A DNA stretch of 52,490 bases. Source: Terriglobales bacterium. Lineage in GTDB: Bacteria > Acidobacteriota > Terriglobia > Terriglobales > Acidobacteriaceae. The translations under genes and the position numbers were made by a program. The notes beneath the pieces are model-generated. The model was not told the DNA's origin. It made no database searches and was given only the letters and a program-made list of their open reading frames with translations. The stretch is from the NCBI GenBank assembly GCA_035567895.1, contig DATMPC010000045.1, forward strand, positions 1 through 52,490. Direction: 5' to 3'. Shown in pieces: positions 42,909 to 50,435 of this stretch. Positions within the stretch are counted from its first letter, which is position 1, and the number at the start of each line of letters is the position of its first letter.

Positions 42909-43055
42909 CATATTGTGTAGTCTTGGAAATCTGTCAAATATGACATTCAGGAATGTCATTTTGTGTAGTCTTGGCGATCTGTCAAATATGACATTCAGGA
43001 ATGTTCATATTTTGTAGTCTTGCAATCTGTCAACTTTGACATTCAGGAATGTTCA
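42909..43055. promoter_or_regulatory. Three 48-bp phased repeats with TGTCA-N4-TGACA palindromes
   Basis: Palindromes at 42932-42945, 42980-42993 and 43028-43041 (TGTCA-AATA-TGACA twice, TGTCA-ACTT-TGACA once) recur exactly every 48 bases. Each is preceded by TGTAGTCTTG and followed by ACATTCAGGAATGT, itself an inverted repeat sharing the ACA. The 5-4-5 geometry equals that of Fnr-type boxes. They lie between the stop of the Crp/Fnr gene (43077) and the start of the receiver gene (42856), so they are best placed to control the receiver gene. Confidence 0.8.
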
Positions 43056-43076
43056 TCTTGCAAGCGCTCTTGACCT

Positions 43077-43733
43077 CTAGTCATGAAGAACAACATTCAA
43101 GAGGGAACTGTGAATTCGCAGAGAGCCGTTGTACTCAATGAATCCCAGCTTGCGGAAGCGGTTCATAAAGAAGCTGACTCGGGACCGGGTGGCGCCAATC
43201 ATCTCCGCTAACATTTCCTGGCTGATCTTTGGGATCACTGCCTCCGGCTTGCCTTCCTTGCCGAAGTTGGCCAGCAGGAGAAGCGCCCGGGCTAACCGTT
43301 TTTCGCTGGAATTGAAGAGCTGGTCGATCAGGTCTTCCTGGATCCTGGTGTTCCGGGCAAGCAGGTAAGCGACAAAGACGTCAGAAAAGACGTGCTCCTC
43401 GTGAATCACGCGCATCATCTCTTTCCGTTCGATCCGCAGCACGGCACAGTTGGTCATCGCCGTGGCGGATGCCATACGCAGCGATTGAACGCCTGCAATG
43501 CAGTCCTCGCCAATGAAGTCTCCGGGACCAAACAGTGAGATGGTTGCTTCTTTGCCTTCTCGCGAAACTACCGAGAGCTTGGCCCTGCCCGTCTGTATGT
43601 AAAAGACCGCGTCTCCTGCATCGCCCTGGGAAAAGATCCTCTTTTTTCTCGCGATTTCAACGATCGTCCGGCCCATCCCGGAATGGGAAAGAAAGACCTC
43701 GGGGCGAAATCGTTTTAGCCCAGCTGATTGCAT
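43077..43733 (-). CDS. Crp/Fnr family transcriptional regulator
   Basis: A 218-residue Crp/Fnr protein: N-terminal cNMP-like barrel (about 20-135; VEIARKKRIFSQGDAGDAVF, YIQTGRAKLSVVSREGKE, LFGPGDFIGEDCIAG), dimerisation helix, and winged helix (about 150-215) with ISQEMLAEMIGATRSRVSFF then MNRFRKLGFIEYNG. It lacks the N-terminal Cys cluster of Fnr and the full cAMP pocket pattern, so the ligand is unknown. It is paralogous to the C-terminal half of the PAS-PAS-Crp protein; the two would have closely similar DNA-recognition helices. The operator-like repeats begin 22 bases past its stop. Confidence 0.93.
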   Translation of the reverse strand: MQSAGLKRFRPEVFLSHSGMGRTIVEIARKKRIFSQGDAGDAVFYIQTGRAKLSVVSREGKEATISLFGPGDFIGEDCIAGVQSLRMASATAMTNCAVLRIERKEMMRVIHEEHVFSDVFVAYLLARNTRIQEDLIDQLFNSSEKRLARALLLLANFGKEGKPEAVIPKISQEMLAEMIGATRSRVSFFMNRFRKLGFIEYNGSLRIHSSLLNVVLHD

Positions 43734-43823
43734 ATTTGGTTCTCTTTTCTTCGAATGCCCTTTACGAACGGAAGACGCAAGGGTTTTTGGAAGAGTCGCG
43801 CAACCGTTCGCGGATCATTGGGT

Positions 43824-43991
43824 TCAGACTTTTGATTTGGGCGTGCTCGTCTCTGCCACTCGTTGTTTGGTTTTCTTCTTGTCTTTCTGACGGCCTCTAT
43901 GATTTTCATTTCCATCCACTACCTGCTCGGGAAGGATCTTCTTTAATTCTTCTAGCTTCACCTTCTCAAACCGGATCTTTGGATCGGTCAT
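43824..43991 (-). CDS. Hypothetical small basic/charged protein
   Basis: A 55-residue protein that I start at ATG 43991 with AGAGGC upstream (frame open to 44033). MTDPKIRFEKVKLEELKKIL, followed by PEQVVDGNE, is a plausible folded N-terminus; the rest is Lys/Arg-rich and probably disordered. It lies 90 bases upstream of the Crp/Fnr gene on the same strand and may be co-transcribed. No family recognised. Confidence 0.5.
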   Translation of the reverse strand: MTDPKIRFEKVKLEELKKILPEQVVDGNENHRGRQKDKKKTKQRVAETSTPKSKV

Positions 43992-44164
43992 TGTTTTCTG
44001 CCTCTGTTCAAAAGTTAACAGCGATTGCTGCATACGGGGAGACTCTTTAACTTGGCGCGTTGTTTCGGCAGCGTTTGCAAATGCGTCATTTATATAGCAC
44101 TTAGCTTGACGATAACTAGGGGGTGAGGCGCTTTAGCGGTATGTTTGCGAAACGCTCTACAGGT

Positions 44165-44215
44165 TATGGTTAGGTTTTGGTATGATTCGTTAGGTTAGTG
44201 TCAGGTTAGCGATTC
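44165..44215. repeat. GGTTA-rich interspersed short repeats
   Basis: AGGTTATGGTTAGGTTTTGG, then CGTTAGGTTAGTGTCAGGTTAG, contain five GGTTA/GTTAGG cores in 51 bases, ending 22 bases before the start of the next plus-strand gene. Their position suggests a promoter or operator region; no -10 or -35 is clear. Confidence 0.45.
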
Positions 44216-44237
44216 GAACATCGCGATTGGAATTGCC

Positions 44238-44513
44238 GTGAACGCAAGGAAATCAAAACGTCGCTTCGCCACGATGGCGCAGACAGATGTGCCTAAGGGA
44301 CGAAACGGTAAGCACAAAGAGATTGTCACAGCGATTATTGCCGAGCTTGACCGTTTGGAAGATGGCGCCGCGCTCAAGGTAGCGCTGTTGGAACTGGACG
44401 ACACCAAAGAGAATGTCCGTTCCGCGCTGAACCGCGCAACCCGCAAACTGAATAGGCATGTAGCGACCGCTGCGGATGCGCAGTTTCTCTACGTTTGGAA
44501 CGTTATTAATTAA
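44238..44513 (+). CDS. Hypothetical small helical protein
   Basis: A 91-residue protein starting at GTG 44238; an ATG at 44274 is an alternative. The main part is KEIVTAIIAELDRLEDGAAL, then ALLELDDTKENVRSALNRAT and RKLNRHVATAADAQFLYVW. It is strongly helical and balanced in charge, with a basic N-terminus. The pattern NVRSALNRATRKLNR suggests a helix-turn-helix-like or nucleic-acid-binding segment, but I recognise no family. It is divergent from the Crp/Fnr-side small gene. Confidence 0.6.
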   Translation: MNARKSKRRFATMAQTDVPKGRNGKHKEIVTAIIAELDRLEDGAALKVALLELDDTKENVRSALNRATRKLNRHVATAADAQFLYVWNVIN

Positions 44514-44625
44514 CTGTGACTAGCGGCGCGCATGCCGCCGGCGGAATACTTTCGCATCCTCCGGAGAGCCCATTTGCATTTCGCCCTGAGGGATTAGGGT
44601 TACGCGACCCTCGCACTTTCAACCC

Positions 44626-44802
44626 CTATTCAGCCACTTCTGTGATCTTGTATTCCTTGAGCCGCGGGAATGCTTTCTGGACATCTGTCCAGGCTAGGCG
44701 GATCGTCTCCGCTTCGCTCTTGCCGACATAGCGGTAGAAGTCGATTGCCTTCTGTTTCGCTCGCTCTTCCTCAACGGTGAGTTGTGCCAGCTTTTTATTC
44801 AT
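44626..44802 (-). CDS. Small FYRYVGKSE-family protein (copy 1)
   Basis: A 58-residue protein too short for common cut-offs. It reads MNKKLAQLTVEEERAKQKAI, DFYRYVGKSEAETIRLAWTD, VQKAFPRLKEYKITEVAE. An AGGA stretch precedes the ATG 44802 by 6 bases. The gene at 51635-51805 encodes a close homologue, and the similarity continues for about 65 bases upstream of both. Conservation of the protein over the third positions supports a real gene. Helical; function unknown. Confidence 0.75.
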   Translation of the reverse strand: MNKKLAQLTVEEERAKQKAIDFYRYVGKSEAETIRLAWTDVQKAFPRLKEYKITEVAE

Positions 44803-44880
44803 TAGGATTCCTATCTAAGCTCATGGTTCCCGATCTGGTCGCTGAGGCAGAGTGTGCACCTACATCCGGCGACTACTTCC

Positions 44881-45084
44881 TCAAGGTTTCCTGCTCTGCT
44901 GCTCATTGAGAATCTGGTCAGCAAGGTCCAGGTAGTGCGCGTCAGGCACGCTCCAGTTTCGTGCTGTCCTACGGACGCGAGTTTCGAGGGATACTCGAAA
45001 GTGTTGTCGTGCACTGTTGAATGAACCTCTGAATCGCGACTCATGAGCTCTCTGACTCGTGGAGCTCTTATATCTTGCCGTCAT
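44881..45084 (-). CDS. Uncertain small ORF upstream of the FYRYVGKSE gene
   Basis: A possible 67-residue basic protein from ATG 45084, with GGGGGG upstream. Only the end, NWSVPDAHYLDLADQILNEQ, looks protein-like. It is 78 bases upstream of the small conserved gene. No homologue in the corresponding position of the second copy at 51.8 kb, so it may be spurious. Confidence 0.3.
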   Translation of the reverse strand: MTARYKSSTSQRAHESRFRGSFNSARQHFRVSLETRVRRTARNWSVPDAHYLDLADQILNEQQSRKP

Positions 45085-45264
45085 TCTACCCCCCGATTTC
45101 CCTATGGATCCATCACACGCTGATTCGGAGGCGCGCACTGTTCACAACTGCTCAGCAAACTGTTCGGGCGCGCCTTATAAAAGAAACACTGCTCGAGATC
45201 TTTGCCTTGTGGAGGGCGGTATTTTGCGCAGCCGTAGGGAAGTTTGTTGCAAGGGGCAAAATCA

Positions 45265-45477
45265 ATGAAGACACGCAGCAGAGTGGCTGCCCGGCCGGCA
45301 GCACTGGAACGACGAGGGTTGGAGAGTTCTCGGAAACGATCGGCCGCATCGCTGCGGGAACACAATGATGTGAAGAGTCGGCCGGCCGCGAAGAGGACAC
45401 GCGGCTCAGGAGCGAGCCCACCGGCCCTATTGCCGCAGGTGGAAGCCTGGATCACAGCCTGTAGTGCGCATCCATAG
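45265..45477 (+). CDS. Uncertain small Arg/Ala-rich ORF
   Basis: A possible 70-residue very basic protein from ATG 45265 (AAGGGG 8 bases upstream), rich in Arg, Ala and Ser, ending LLPQVEAWITACSAHP. The basic part resembles disordered nucleic-acid-binding tails, but such composition also arises by chance in GC-rich DNA. No family. Confidence 0.35.
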   Translation: MKTRSRVAARPAALERRGLESSRKRSAASLREHNDVKSRPAAKRTRGSGASPPALLPQVEAWITACSAHP

Positions 45478-45798
45478 CCCGCGCACTCCGACGTTTTTGT
45501 CGAAAATGAGCAGAACAGGCCAGAACTGCTGCTTCGTACTTAGTAGTCTTCAGACATGACAATGCAACAGATCCCCCGCAGTTTGGAAGATTCGGCCCTT
45601 AAGACGGAAGATCCAGAGATGACCATAGAACTGCGAGCGCAGTCGGTATTCCTGACGGAGCGTACTCCACGCACACTCTTTGGGAGCAATCCACTGAGGG
45701 CGAGTAGTTTAGTAGGAATTAGATACGTTCCCCTGCGCACACTTCGTCGTGGCAGTCGGCGATAACTGATCGCCCTGCGGCAGGATGGCGAGCGGGCC
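45478..45798. other. Intergenic stretch without recognised genes
   Basis: 321 bases between the Arg/Ala-rich ORF and a minus-strand hypothetical gene. A 69-codon plus-strand frame (45556-45765) exists but shows no recognisable features and no ribosome-binding site. I see no repeat or clear promoter. Confidence 0.5.
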
Positions 45799-46104
45799 TC
45801 ACCTGGGCGGCAATTCCGCGCCCTGTTCCTGCTTTTGGGTTGCCAGTTCATTAGCAAATTGATTTATCAAGTTGGCCTGGCCTGCAATGAGCACATCATC
45901 TTCCGGCGCCGGAAGCTGGCCTATGGCGCGGTCGACTGCGCGCATCAGATCGTCGGATGCAAGCGAGTACTCCTGATTATCAATGCGCAGTCTTACAAAG
46001 CTCAAAAACCTCGGATGCGTCTTGATCTCAATCTTCCGCGCGCCCGTGTACTTCACGCCGTTCATCTCATAAATTGTCACGGTACTTGTAATTTCAGGGC
46101 GCAT
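45799..46104 (-). CDS. Hypothetical small protein
   Basis: A 101-residue protein that I start at ATG 46104 (GGAGGG upstream; the frame is open to 46344). It reads ITSTVTIYEMNGVKYTGARK, then HPRFLSFVRLRIDNQEYSLA and DDLMRAVDRAIGQLPAPEDD: a short beta-rich half followed by helices. Cytosolic by appearance. No family recognised. It is first in the minus-strand direction after the lmo0937-type gene. Confidence 0.65.
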   Translation of the reverse strand: MRPEITSTVTIYEMNGVKYTGARKIEIKTHPRFLSFVRLRIDNQEYSLASDDLMRAVDRAIGQLPAPEDDVLIAGQANLINQFANELATQKQEQGAELPPR

Positions 46105-46205
46105 CAGCCCTCCAATCCTTATCGACCAGACCAGAACTTTCCCCAATCGGGTCGTCCTATGCCGGCAATTCCCGGTAAAACAGACTCGCTCTCGGGAGTC
46201 CGAAT

Positions 46206-46349
46206 TTATGCGCGTCGACCGCTCAGCAGGTTGACGACCAGGACTACCAACGCAACAATCAGCAGCAAATGAATCAATCCCCCGGCTACATGGAAGCTGA
46301 AGCCCAGGAGCCAGAGGATGAGAAGAATGACGAAAATGGTCCAAAGCAT
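46206..46349 (-). CDS. lmo0937-type small membrane protein
   Basis: A 47-residue two-helix protein: MLWTIFVILLILWLLGFSFH, then VAGGLIHLLLIVALVVLVVN, ending LLSGRRA. GGAG lies 8 bases before ATG 46349. The pattern LWTIxxxLxxLWLLGxxxxxxGGxIHxLLVxAxxxxxxxL is that of the lmo0937 family, small membrane proteins often found near stress genes. Function unknown. Confidence 0.88.
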   Translation of the reverse strand: MLWTIFVILLILWLLGFSFHVAGGLIHLLLIVALVVLVVNLLSGRRA

Positions 46350-46426
46350 TGTGGTGTCTCCAGTGCGTATGTCGAAAAGCCTGGGATGCTGTCGGGTGCT
46401 CGCAAGGCGCACCCGACGGGTATTGG

Positions 46427-47128
46427 TTATGACTTGCGTTTGGCTTGAGCTTGGGCGCCGCCCACTGCGGTCAAGAAAATGTGGGCTGACGCGGGCACAC
46501 GCACTCGGCCTGTCAGTACTGCCTCGGTGTTAGCTTTGCTCCCGTAAATGGCGCGTGTGGAATCGTCGTCGCGCCGCACCGATGCGCCTTCCAAGGTAGC
46601 TCCAGCGAATGCACCTTTTGCGCGGGAGTAGGTCAGGATCTCGGTATCCAGCTTCCAGTCTGTATTGGCGGATGCATGCCGTCCCACAGGTCCGGCAGCA
46701 GCCGAGGCATCGCCGCCGATCTCGAACTTACTCGCAATCAGGCGCTGCATGCCCTTTTCGTTCAGGATCATGACCAGATCCACTGCCTCGACTCCAATTT
46801 GTGCGCCAAAGCTCCCACCACCCACGGTAAAGAATGCGGGCGCGCTCCAGCCCTTAGCAGTACGGCAAGTAGCCACTCCCTTGCCCTGTTTGGCGCCGAC
46901 GATAAAACCACCCTTCATCATGTGGGGGACAACCGCAACGCAACGGGCGCTTTCAAGTACTTCTTCGGGAATTCCCTGATCGGGAGCAGCAAGAATTTCA
47001 TGCAGCACCTGGGCTGCGTTGTCCATTCGATCGACGGCATCTTTTCGCGCCGATCCAGCCCACGATAAGTTAGCAAAGCCCAACACTACTGCGAGCAACA
47101 AAAGTTTCTTCACGATTACAGCCTCCAT
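46427..47128 (-). CDS. SYLF (YSC84-like) lipid-binding domain protein
   Basis: A 233-residue protein starting at ATG 47128, with a signal peptide (VKKLLLLAVVLGFANLSWAG). The SYLF/Ysc84 domain follows: AAQVLHEILAAPDQGIPEEV, ARCVAVVPHMMKGGFIVGAK, GVATCRTAKGWSAPAFFTVG, GGSFGAQIGVEAVDLVMILN, then the C-terminal SRAKGAFAGATLEGASVRRD and IYGS. These domains bind phosphoinositides in eukaryotes; in bacteria the exported forms have no settled role. Neighbouring lmo0937 and signalling genes suggest an envelope-stress context (inference). Confidence 0.92.
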   Translation of the reverse strand: MEAVIVKKLLLLAVVLGFANLSWAGSARKDAVDRMDNAAQVLHEILAAPDQGIPEEVLESARCVAVVPHMMKGGFIVGAKQGKGVATCRTAKGWSAPAFFTVGGGSFGAQIGVEAVDLVMILNEKGMQRLIASKFEIGGDASAAAGPVGRHASANTDWKLDTEILTYSRAKGAFAGATLEGASVRRDDDSTRAIYGSKANTEAVLTGRVRVPASAHIFLTAVGGAQAQAKRKS

Positions 47129-47572
47129 AACGCGCTTAACTTCGAGTAGAGTTTCAGGCGTGACCATAGCGCGACGACAACAACGCTAACAGCAGCAGTG
47201 GTTGTAGTCTGGTCAAAACCGCTCTAGTTTCGACTCCATCTCGGGAGTGATCGGCGTGGTCTCTTTCGATCCGCATGATAGGCGCAGCTTTGATTTGACT
47301 CAGATTCGATGCGCGCGCACAACAAACCTCTTCGGTGCTGGACCGACAAAATAAACTTCCCTTGACCGCGGACACGGTTCGCGACCAGCGGCAAAAGCTT
47401 CAAGGCCCAGACAGAGAGCCTGTCGGAGAGAACGATTCCCGAACCAGGAATCAATCTGTTTCTTGGAAACAAAATCACGAAATTGAGACGTTTGAAAACC
47501 GCAAGGATGGGGCGCCCGATTCCCTTGAAGTTCCAAAGTGAAACAGGCAAGAACAGGCTGGGCCATCCGCCT
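47129..47572. other. Intergenic region containing dispersed repeat copy B
   Basis: 444 bases between the SYLF gene and the receiver-RsbRD gene on the same strand. The last 117 bases are dispersed repeat copy B. The remainder must carry the SYLF promoter; no consensus was identified. Confidence 0.6.
47456..47572. repeat. Dispersed repeat, copy B
   Basis: CTGTTTCTTGGAAAC to GGCTGGGCCATCCGCC, matching 37409-37538 in the same orientation. This copy lacks the 12-base segment of copy A and ends exactly at the stop codon (TAG, 47573-47575) of the minus-strand receiver-RsbRD gene. The end carries AACAGGCAAGAACAGG. Confidence 0.85.
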
Positions 47573-48463
47573 CTACCCAGCTGCGCTCATCGGCCTGACG
47601 GCATGTGCGTGGGCTAATTGATCGGAAAAGCTGGCCATCGTCTGCTTGAGTTGCGAGTCCACTTCGTCTGCGATGGTCATCACATCCGTGAGCACGAGGG
47701 ACAAATCCAGAGAGCTCAGATTAGTGCGCAGGGTTTTGAATATGCAGACTTGAAGGATTCGCGACTCCTCTACGAGCATCGTCGCAGTGTAGCCCTGTTC
47801 ACTACGCACCCTTCCATGAGCAAGAGCGGCCAGGGAAACCTTTGCCTTACCTTCATCCACGTGAGGCGCTCGCAGTCTTTGAACGAGTTCCCTGAGTAAA
47901 GTCGGTAGATGGCCGGTTCGTCCTTCATTACTGAGTGGGATGCTCACCAGGTCTTTGCTGCCGTTGACGCGAGCCATCCAGTCCGAGATGGTGTTCGATG
48001 AATACCGTTCTAAGACGGTCGCCACCGGTTCAGGAACTCTCACATCATGATGTTTCGGTTCGCGGAGTCTGTTCTTCAGCAATGTGACAACGTGTTCAGG
48101 CGCGACCGGAGTCATGAGGATCTCGTCGGCTTGCGGAAGAAGCGCGGAAATAGACTCCCTCAAGGCTGGATACTGGCTCATGATCACGGTGATAGCGTCC
48201 GGATGAAAGTGCCGCATTGTGTTTACCAATGTGAATCCATCGCCGGGTGCGGGAATGTGAAGATCACAAACCAGCGCGGAAAAGTTTTGGGCGGTGAGAA
48301 GAATTACGGCTTGCTTGACAGTGGATGTCGCAACCACTTCGAAACTGCTCCTTTTGAATGCACTGTCCAGAGCACTTGGACCAGACGAATCGGATTGTAC
48401 GAGGAGGATTCTAGGTGGAGCGGCCTTCTGAGTTGGGGGGGCGGTGATTTTTGAGTGTGTCAC
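47573..48463 (-). CDS. Degenerate receiver fused to an RsbRD_N-like domain
   Basis: A 296-residue protein from GTG 48463, chosen for AAGGA 8 bases upstream; the open frame runs to 48760 but overlaps nothing protein-like. The receiver (about 20-135) has ILLVQSDSS instead of a clear acidic pair, CDLHIPAPGDG with a candidate phospho-Asp, and EILMTPV where Lys is expected, so phosphorylation is doubtful. The C-terminal half (about 155-290) reads TISDWMARVNGSKDLVSIPL, LPTLLRELVQRLRAP, AALAHGRVRSEQGYTATMLV and EESRILQVCIFKTLRTNL, the RsbRD_N sensor pattern usually seen before histidine kinases. There is no kinase domain. Confidence 0.78.
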   Translation of the reverse strand: MTHSKITAPPTQKAAPPRILLVQSDSSGPSALDSAFKRSSFEVVATSTVKQAVILLTAQNFSALVCDLHIPAPGDGFTLVNTMRHFHPDAITVIMSQYPALRESISALLPQADEILMTPVAPEHVVTLLKNRLREPKHHDVRVPEPVATVLERYSSNTISDWMARVNGSKDLVSIPLSNEGRTGHLPTLLRELVQRLRAPHVDEGKAKVSLAALAHGRVRSEQGYTATMLVEESRILQVCIFKTLRTNLSSLDLSLVLTDVMTIADEVDSQLKQTMASFSDQLAHAHAVRPMSAAG

Positions 48464-48555
48464 AGCGGCGTCCTTCGTGCCAGCTCTAAATGTAGGCTTT
48501 TCACGATTGGGAATCTGAGCAATATGGAGCAACTCTGTTGATTCCAGAATGCCGG

Positions 48556-48909
48556 CTAAGCCGCGATCCTGAGTTTCGCGGCAGCCAACAGATTTGAGAC
48601 ATCCCGCAGCGTCGTCAGCAACCGTGACGCCAGGTAATCGCATTGAGGTTTGCTGATATTCGGTTGTTGCATCTGCAGACATTCCTGCTGCGCATCGTGC
48701 AGACGGATCGCCACTCCCTTGGGAAGAAGACCTTCGTGTGGCAGGAGGGAAGAAACGCACTTCAGATAGGAGATGCTCAGCACTTCGTTGGACGGCGCAA
48801 TGTCACAGGTTAGGAGTTGAGATATGTTAGACAATTCTTCTGCGGCATATTCCAGTGCAACACTGCAATCCCAATCCCAAGATCCCGCGTGATGTGGCGA
48901 TTGAGTCAC
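48556..48909 (-). CDS. Unrecognised helical protein, family X (copy 1)
   Basis: A 117-residue helical protein. The core SWDWDCSVALEYAAEELSNI, SQLLTCDIAPSNEVLSISYL, KCVSSLLPHEGLLPKGVAIR, SKPQCDYLASRLLTTLRDVS matches the protein at 50436-50834 along its length (both have WDxxVxLxxAxE, AQLLTxDxAPxxxLxxxY, SSLLxxxxxLPxGxxxxL, and LASxLxxxLRxxxxL). It is the middle of a minus-strand run: 3 bases after the gene at 48913 and 92 bases before the receiver-RsbRD start. No signal peptide. I recognise no known family. Confidence 0.7.
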   Translation of the reverse strand: MTQSPHHAGSWDWDCSVALEYAAEELSNISQLLTCDIAPSNEVLSISYLKCVSSLLPHEGLLPKGVAIRLHDAQQECLQMQQPNISKPQCDYLASRLLTTLRDVSNLLAAAKLRIAA

Positions 48910-48912
48910 AAA

Positions 48913-49140
48913 TTAGCTCCAGACCCACGCGTTTCTGCATTCACGTTCTAACCAGGCAGCGACCTCCGCGTGGAGGCGAAAATGCTTGCGTAGTTCGTCG
49001 TCCGTAAGAATACGCCAGGTTTCTGTACCAATTCGGAACTCAATCGAAGAGTCCACGATGCGATATTCATTTGCCGGTACCAGGGCACTGGCACAGATCG
49101 TTAGTTGCGGGATGTAATCGCCGACAATACTCTCATGCAT
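48913..49140 (-). CDS. Hypothetical small protein upstream of family X
   Basis: A 75-residue protein that I start at ATG 49140 (the frame is open to 49170). It reads ALVPANEYRIVDSSIEFRIG, TETWRILTDDELRKHFRLHA, then EVAAWLERECRNAWVWS. A short beta-rich half precedes amphipathic helices. Its stop is 3 bases before the family X start, so translation is probably coupled. No family recognised. Confidence 0.55.
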   Translation of the reverse strand: MHESIVGDYIPQLTICASALVPANEYRIVDSSIEFRIGTETWRILTDDELRKHFRLHAEVAAWLERECRNAWVWS

Positions 49141-49535
49141 TACCTTTATTCTGATGCCGGGCGAGTGCATGGTGGCACGAACTGAGTCTCACAATATTTA
49201 ATTCTTGCCACGGTCAATATTGAACAGACAAGTCTCAGGCTAGAACCGTTTCTTTGTCTGGGAAAGGATCGACAGCAGCGAATAGGTCAAAACAATCCGA
49301 CAATAAGCGGGGCGCGCACGCGGTCAGGGCAGGAATCTGAGCAAGAGTGCACACTGTGGGATCTTGCCTTGCCTCGCGCCAGAAGTGACCGGTGTTCACT
49401 CTTGACCAGTGCGCAACACCACGACAGCGCATAGTAGTTCTAGCTGAGAGCCCCCAGACGAAGCTAACCTCAATGACCTTGCTTCTCTCGGGTTCTCTAC
49501 GGAAAGCACTGCAACACGTCCCAAGGGAGGACCTA
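49141..49535. other. Divergent intergenic region at 49.1-49.5 kb
   Basis: About 395 bases between the minus-strand three-gene run and the plus-strand YQ-rich gene. It includes CAATATTTAATTCTTG and a nearby AATATTG as an imperfect inverted repeat (about 49193-49222), a plausible operator position. No clear coding potential. Confidence 0.5.
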
Positions 49536-50138
49536 ATGAAAGCACTTCAAACGCATTTGCTGACTTTTGCTCTTGCTCTAGGCAGCACCACAGTCGGCGT
49601 CATGCGGGCCACTGCGCAGGACAGAGGCCACGACCAGGAGCAAGGCCAGGATCAAAACAGGGCTCATAACGACAGATCAGGCAGCCCTGCCTACCAGCAA
49701 GGTGTGCAGCACGGCCAACAAGATCGGAACGATAACCGCGACCGTCACTATCGAGGACAATACGATAACAACAATGATCGAGCGGATTATCAGGCGGGAT
49801 ACGATCAGGGCTACGTTGGAAACAACCAGTACAGACGCGACGGACAAGGACGTGACACCTACAATCGCGACACTTACGGTTCCCAAAATGGAGCTTACAA
49901 CCGCCAGGGCAATCAGGCGCAACAGGTCGGCTATCAGGATGGCGTAAATGACGGCAGCGCCGATCGCCGAGCAGGGCACGGTTCTCGGGCAACGCAGCAG
50001 CAGGCTTACAAACACGCCGATCACAACTACAGTCCCGCTTACGGCGACAGGCAGCAGTACAAGGACATGTACCGCCAGGCATACCAGCAGGGTTATCAAG
50101 AGGGGTATAACGGCGGAGCTTCCTACCGTCGCCGTTAA
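49536..50138 (+). CDS. Secreted Gln/Asn/Tyr/Gly-rich repetitive protein
   Basis: A 200-residue protein that I start at ATG 49536, preceded by AAGGGAGGA; the upstream frame to 49392 is unlikely. A signal peptide (about 1-27, LLTFALALGSTTVGVMRATA) precedes a low-complexity mature part rich in Asp, Arg, Gln, Asn, Tyr and Gly, with a recurring YQxG(Y/V)xxG pattern: PAYQQGVQHGQQD, DYQAGYDQGYVGN, GYQDGVNDGSAD, AYQQGYQEGYNGG. Such repeats are known from surface or stress-related exported proteins. Function unknown. Confidence 0.75.
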   Translation: MKALQTHLLTFALALGSTTVGVMRATAQDRGHDQEQGQDQNRAHNDRSGSPAYQQGVQHGQQDRNDNRDRHYRGQYDNNNDRADYQAGYDQGYVGNNQYRRDGQGRDTYNRDTYGSQNGAYNRQGNQAQQVGYQDGVNDGSADRRAGHGSRATQQQAYKHADHNYSPAYGDRQQYKDMYRQAYQQGYQEGYNGGASYRRR

Positions 50139-50200
50139 AACTATGCAGGGATCGGCCTTGCCTTGCTCAGGCGAGCGGTGCCGATTCCTGCTAAGTTGTT

Positions 50201-50334
50201 TCCACGCCGATAGCTCAAAGTAGACACGTGCAACCGTTAATGGTGTTGGTGTCTAAAGTCACGGCTCCATTCCGGGCCAGCGCTATCAAACTTTGCGCCG
50301 GTTGTGATTGCGCTTGATGTTAGTGCCAGTATGT
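50201..50334 (-). pseudogene. 3' fragment of a DUF3494 gene
   Basis: About 134 bases match the 3' end of the DUF3494 gene at 51959-52098 in the same orientation with scattered changes, including a missing stretch (GCTATCAAAC against GCTCTACCGTCAAAC) that is five bases short and breaks the frame. The shared end includes the final NGCT-CL residues and stop. Similarity stops at about 50334, where the sequence turns to CTGGTG. A relic of duplication. Confidence 0.88.
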
Positions 50335-50435
50335 ACTGGTGACAATTGACCTACTCTCGACTAGAGCTGTTTGTTGAGCAGCGGAAGTGCTTCAGGGAAA
50401 CTGGTGGAGCACGGGCTCTGGGGCAGCGTGGCGCA

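Noticed and set aside
42909-43055. Possible short CRISPR array (three regular ~48-bp units)
   Set aside because: The whole unit is repeated with only small changes, there are no unique spacers, and no cas genes are present. Operator-like palindromes explain it better.
49600-50099. Minus-strand hydrophobic frames over the YQ-rich gene
   Set aside because: They are the complement of an Asn/Asp/Arg-rich sequence; the plus-strand frame has a signal peptide and a strong ribosome-binding site.
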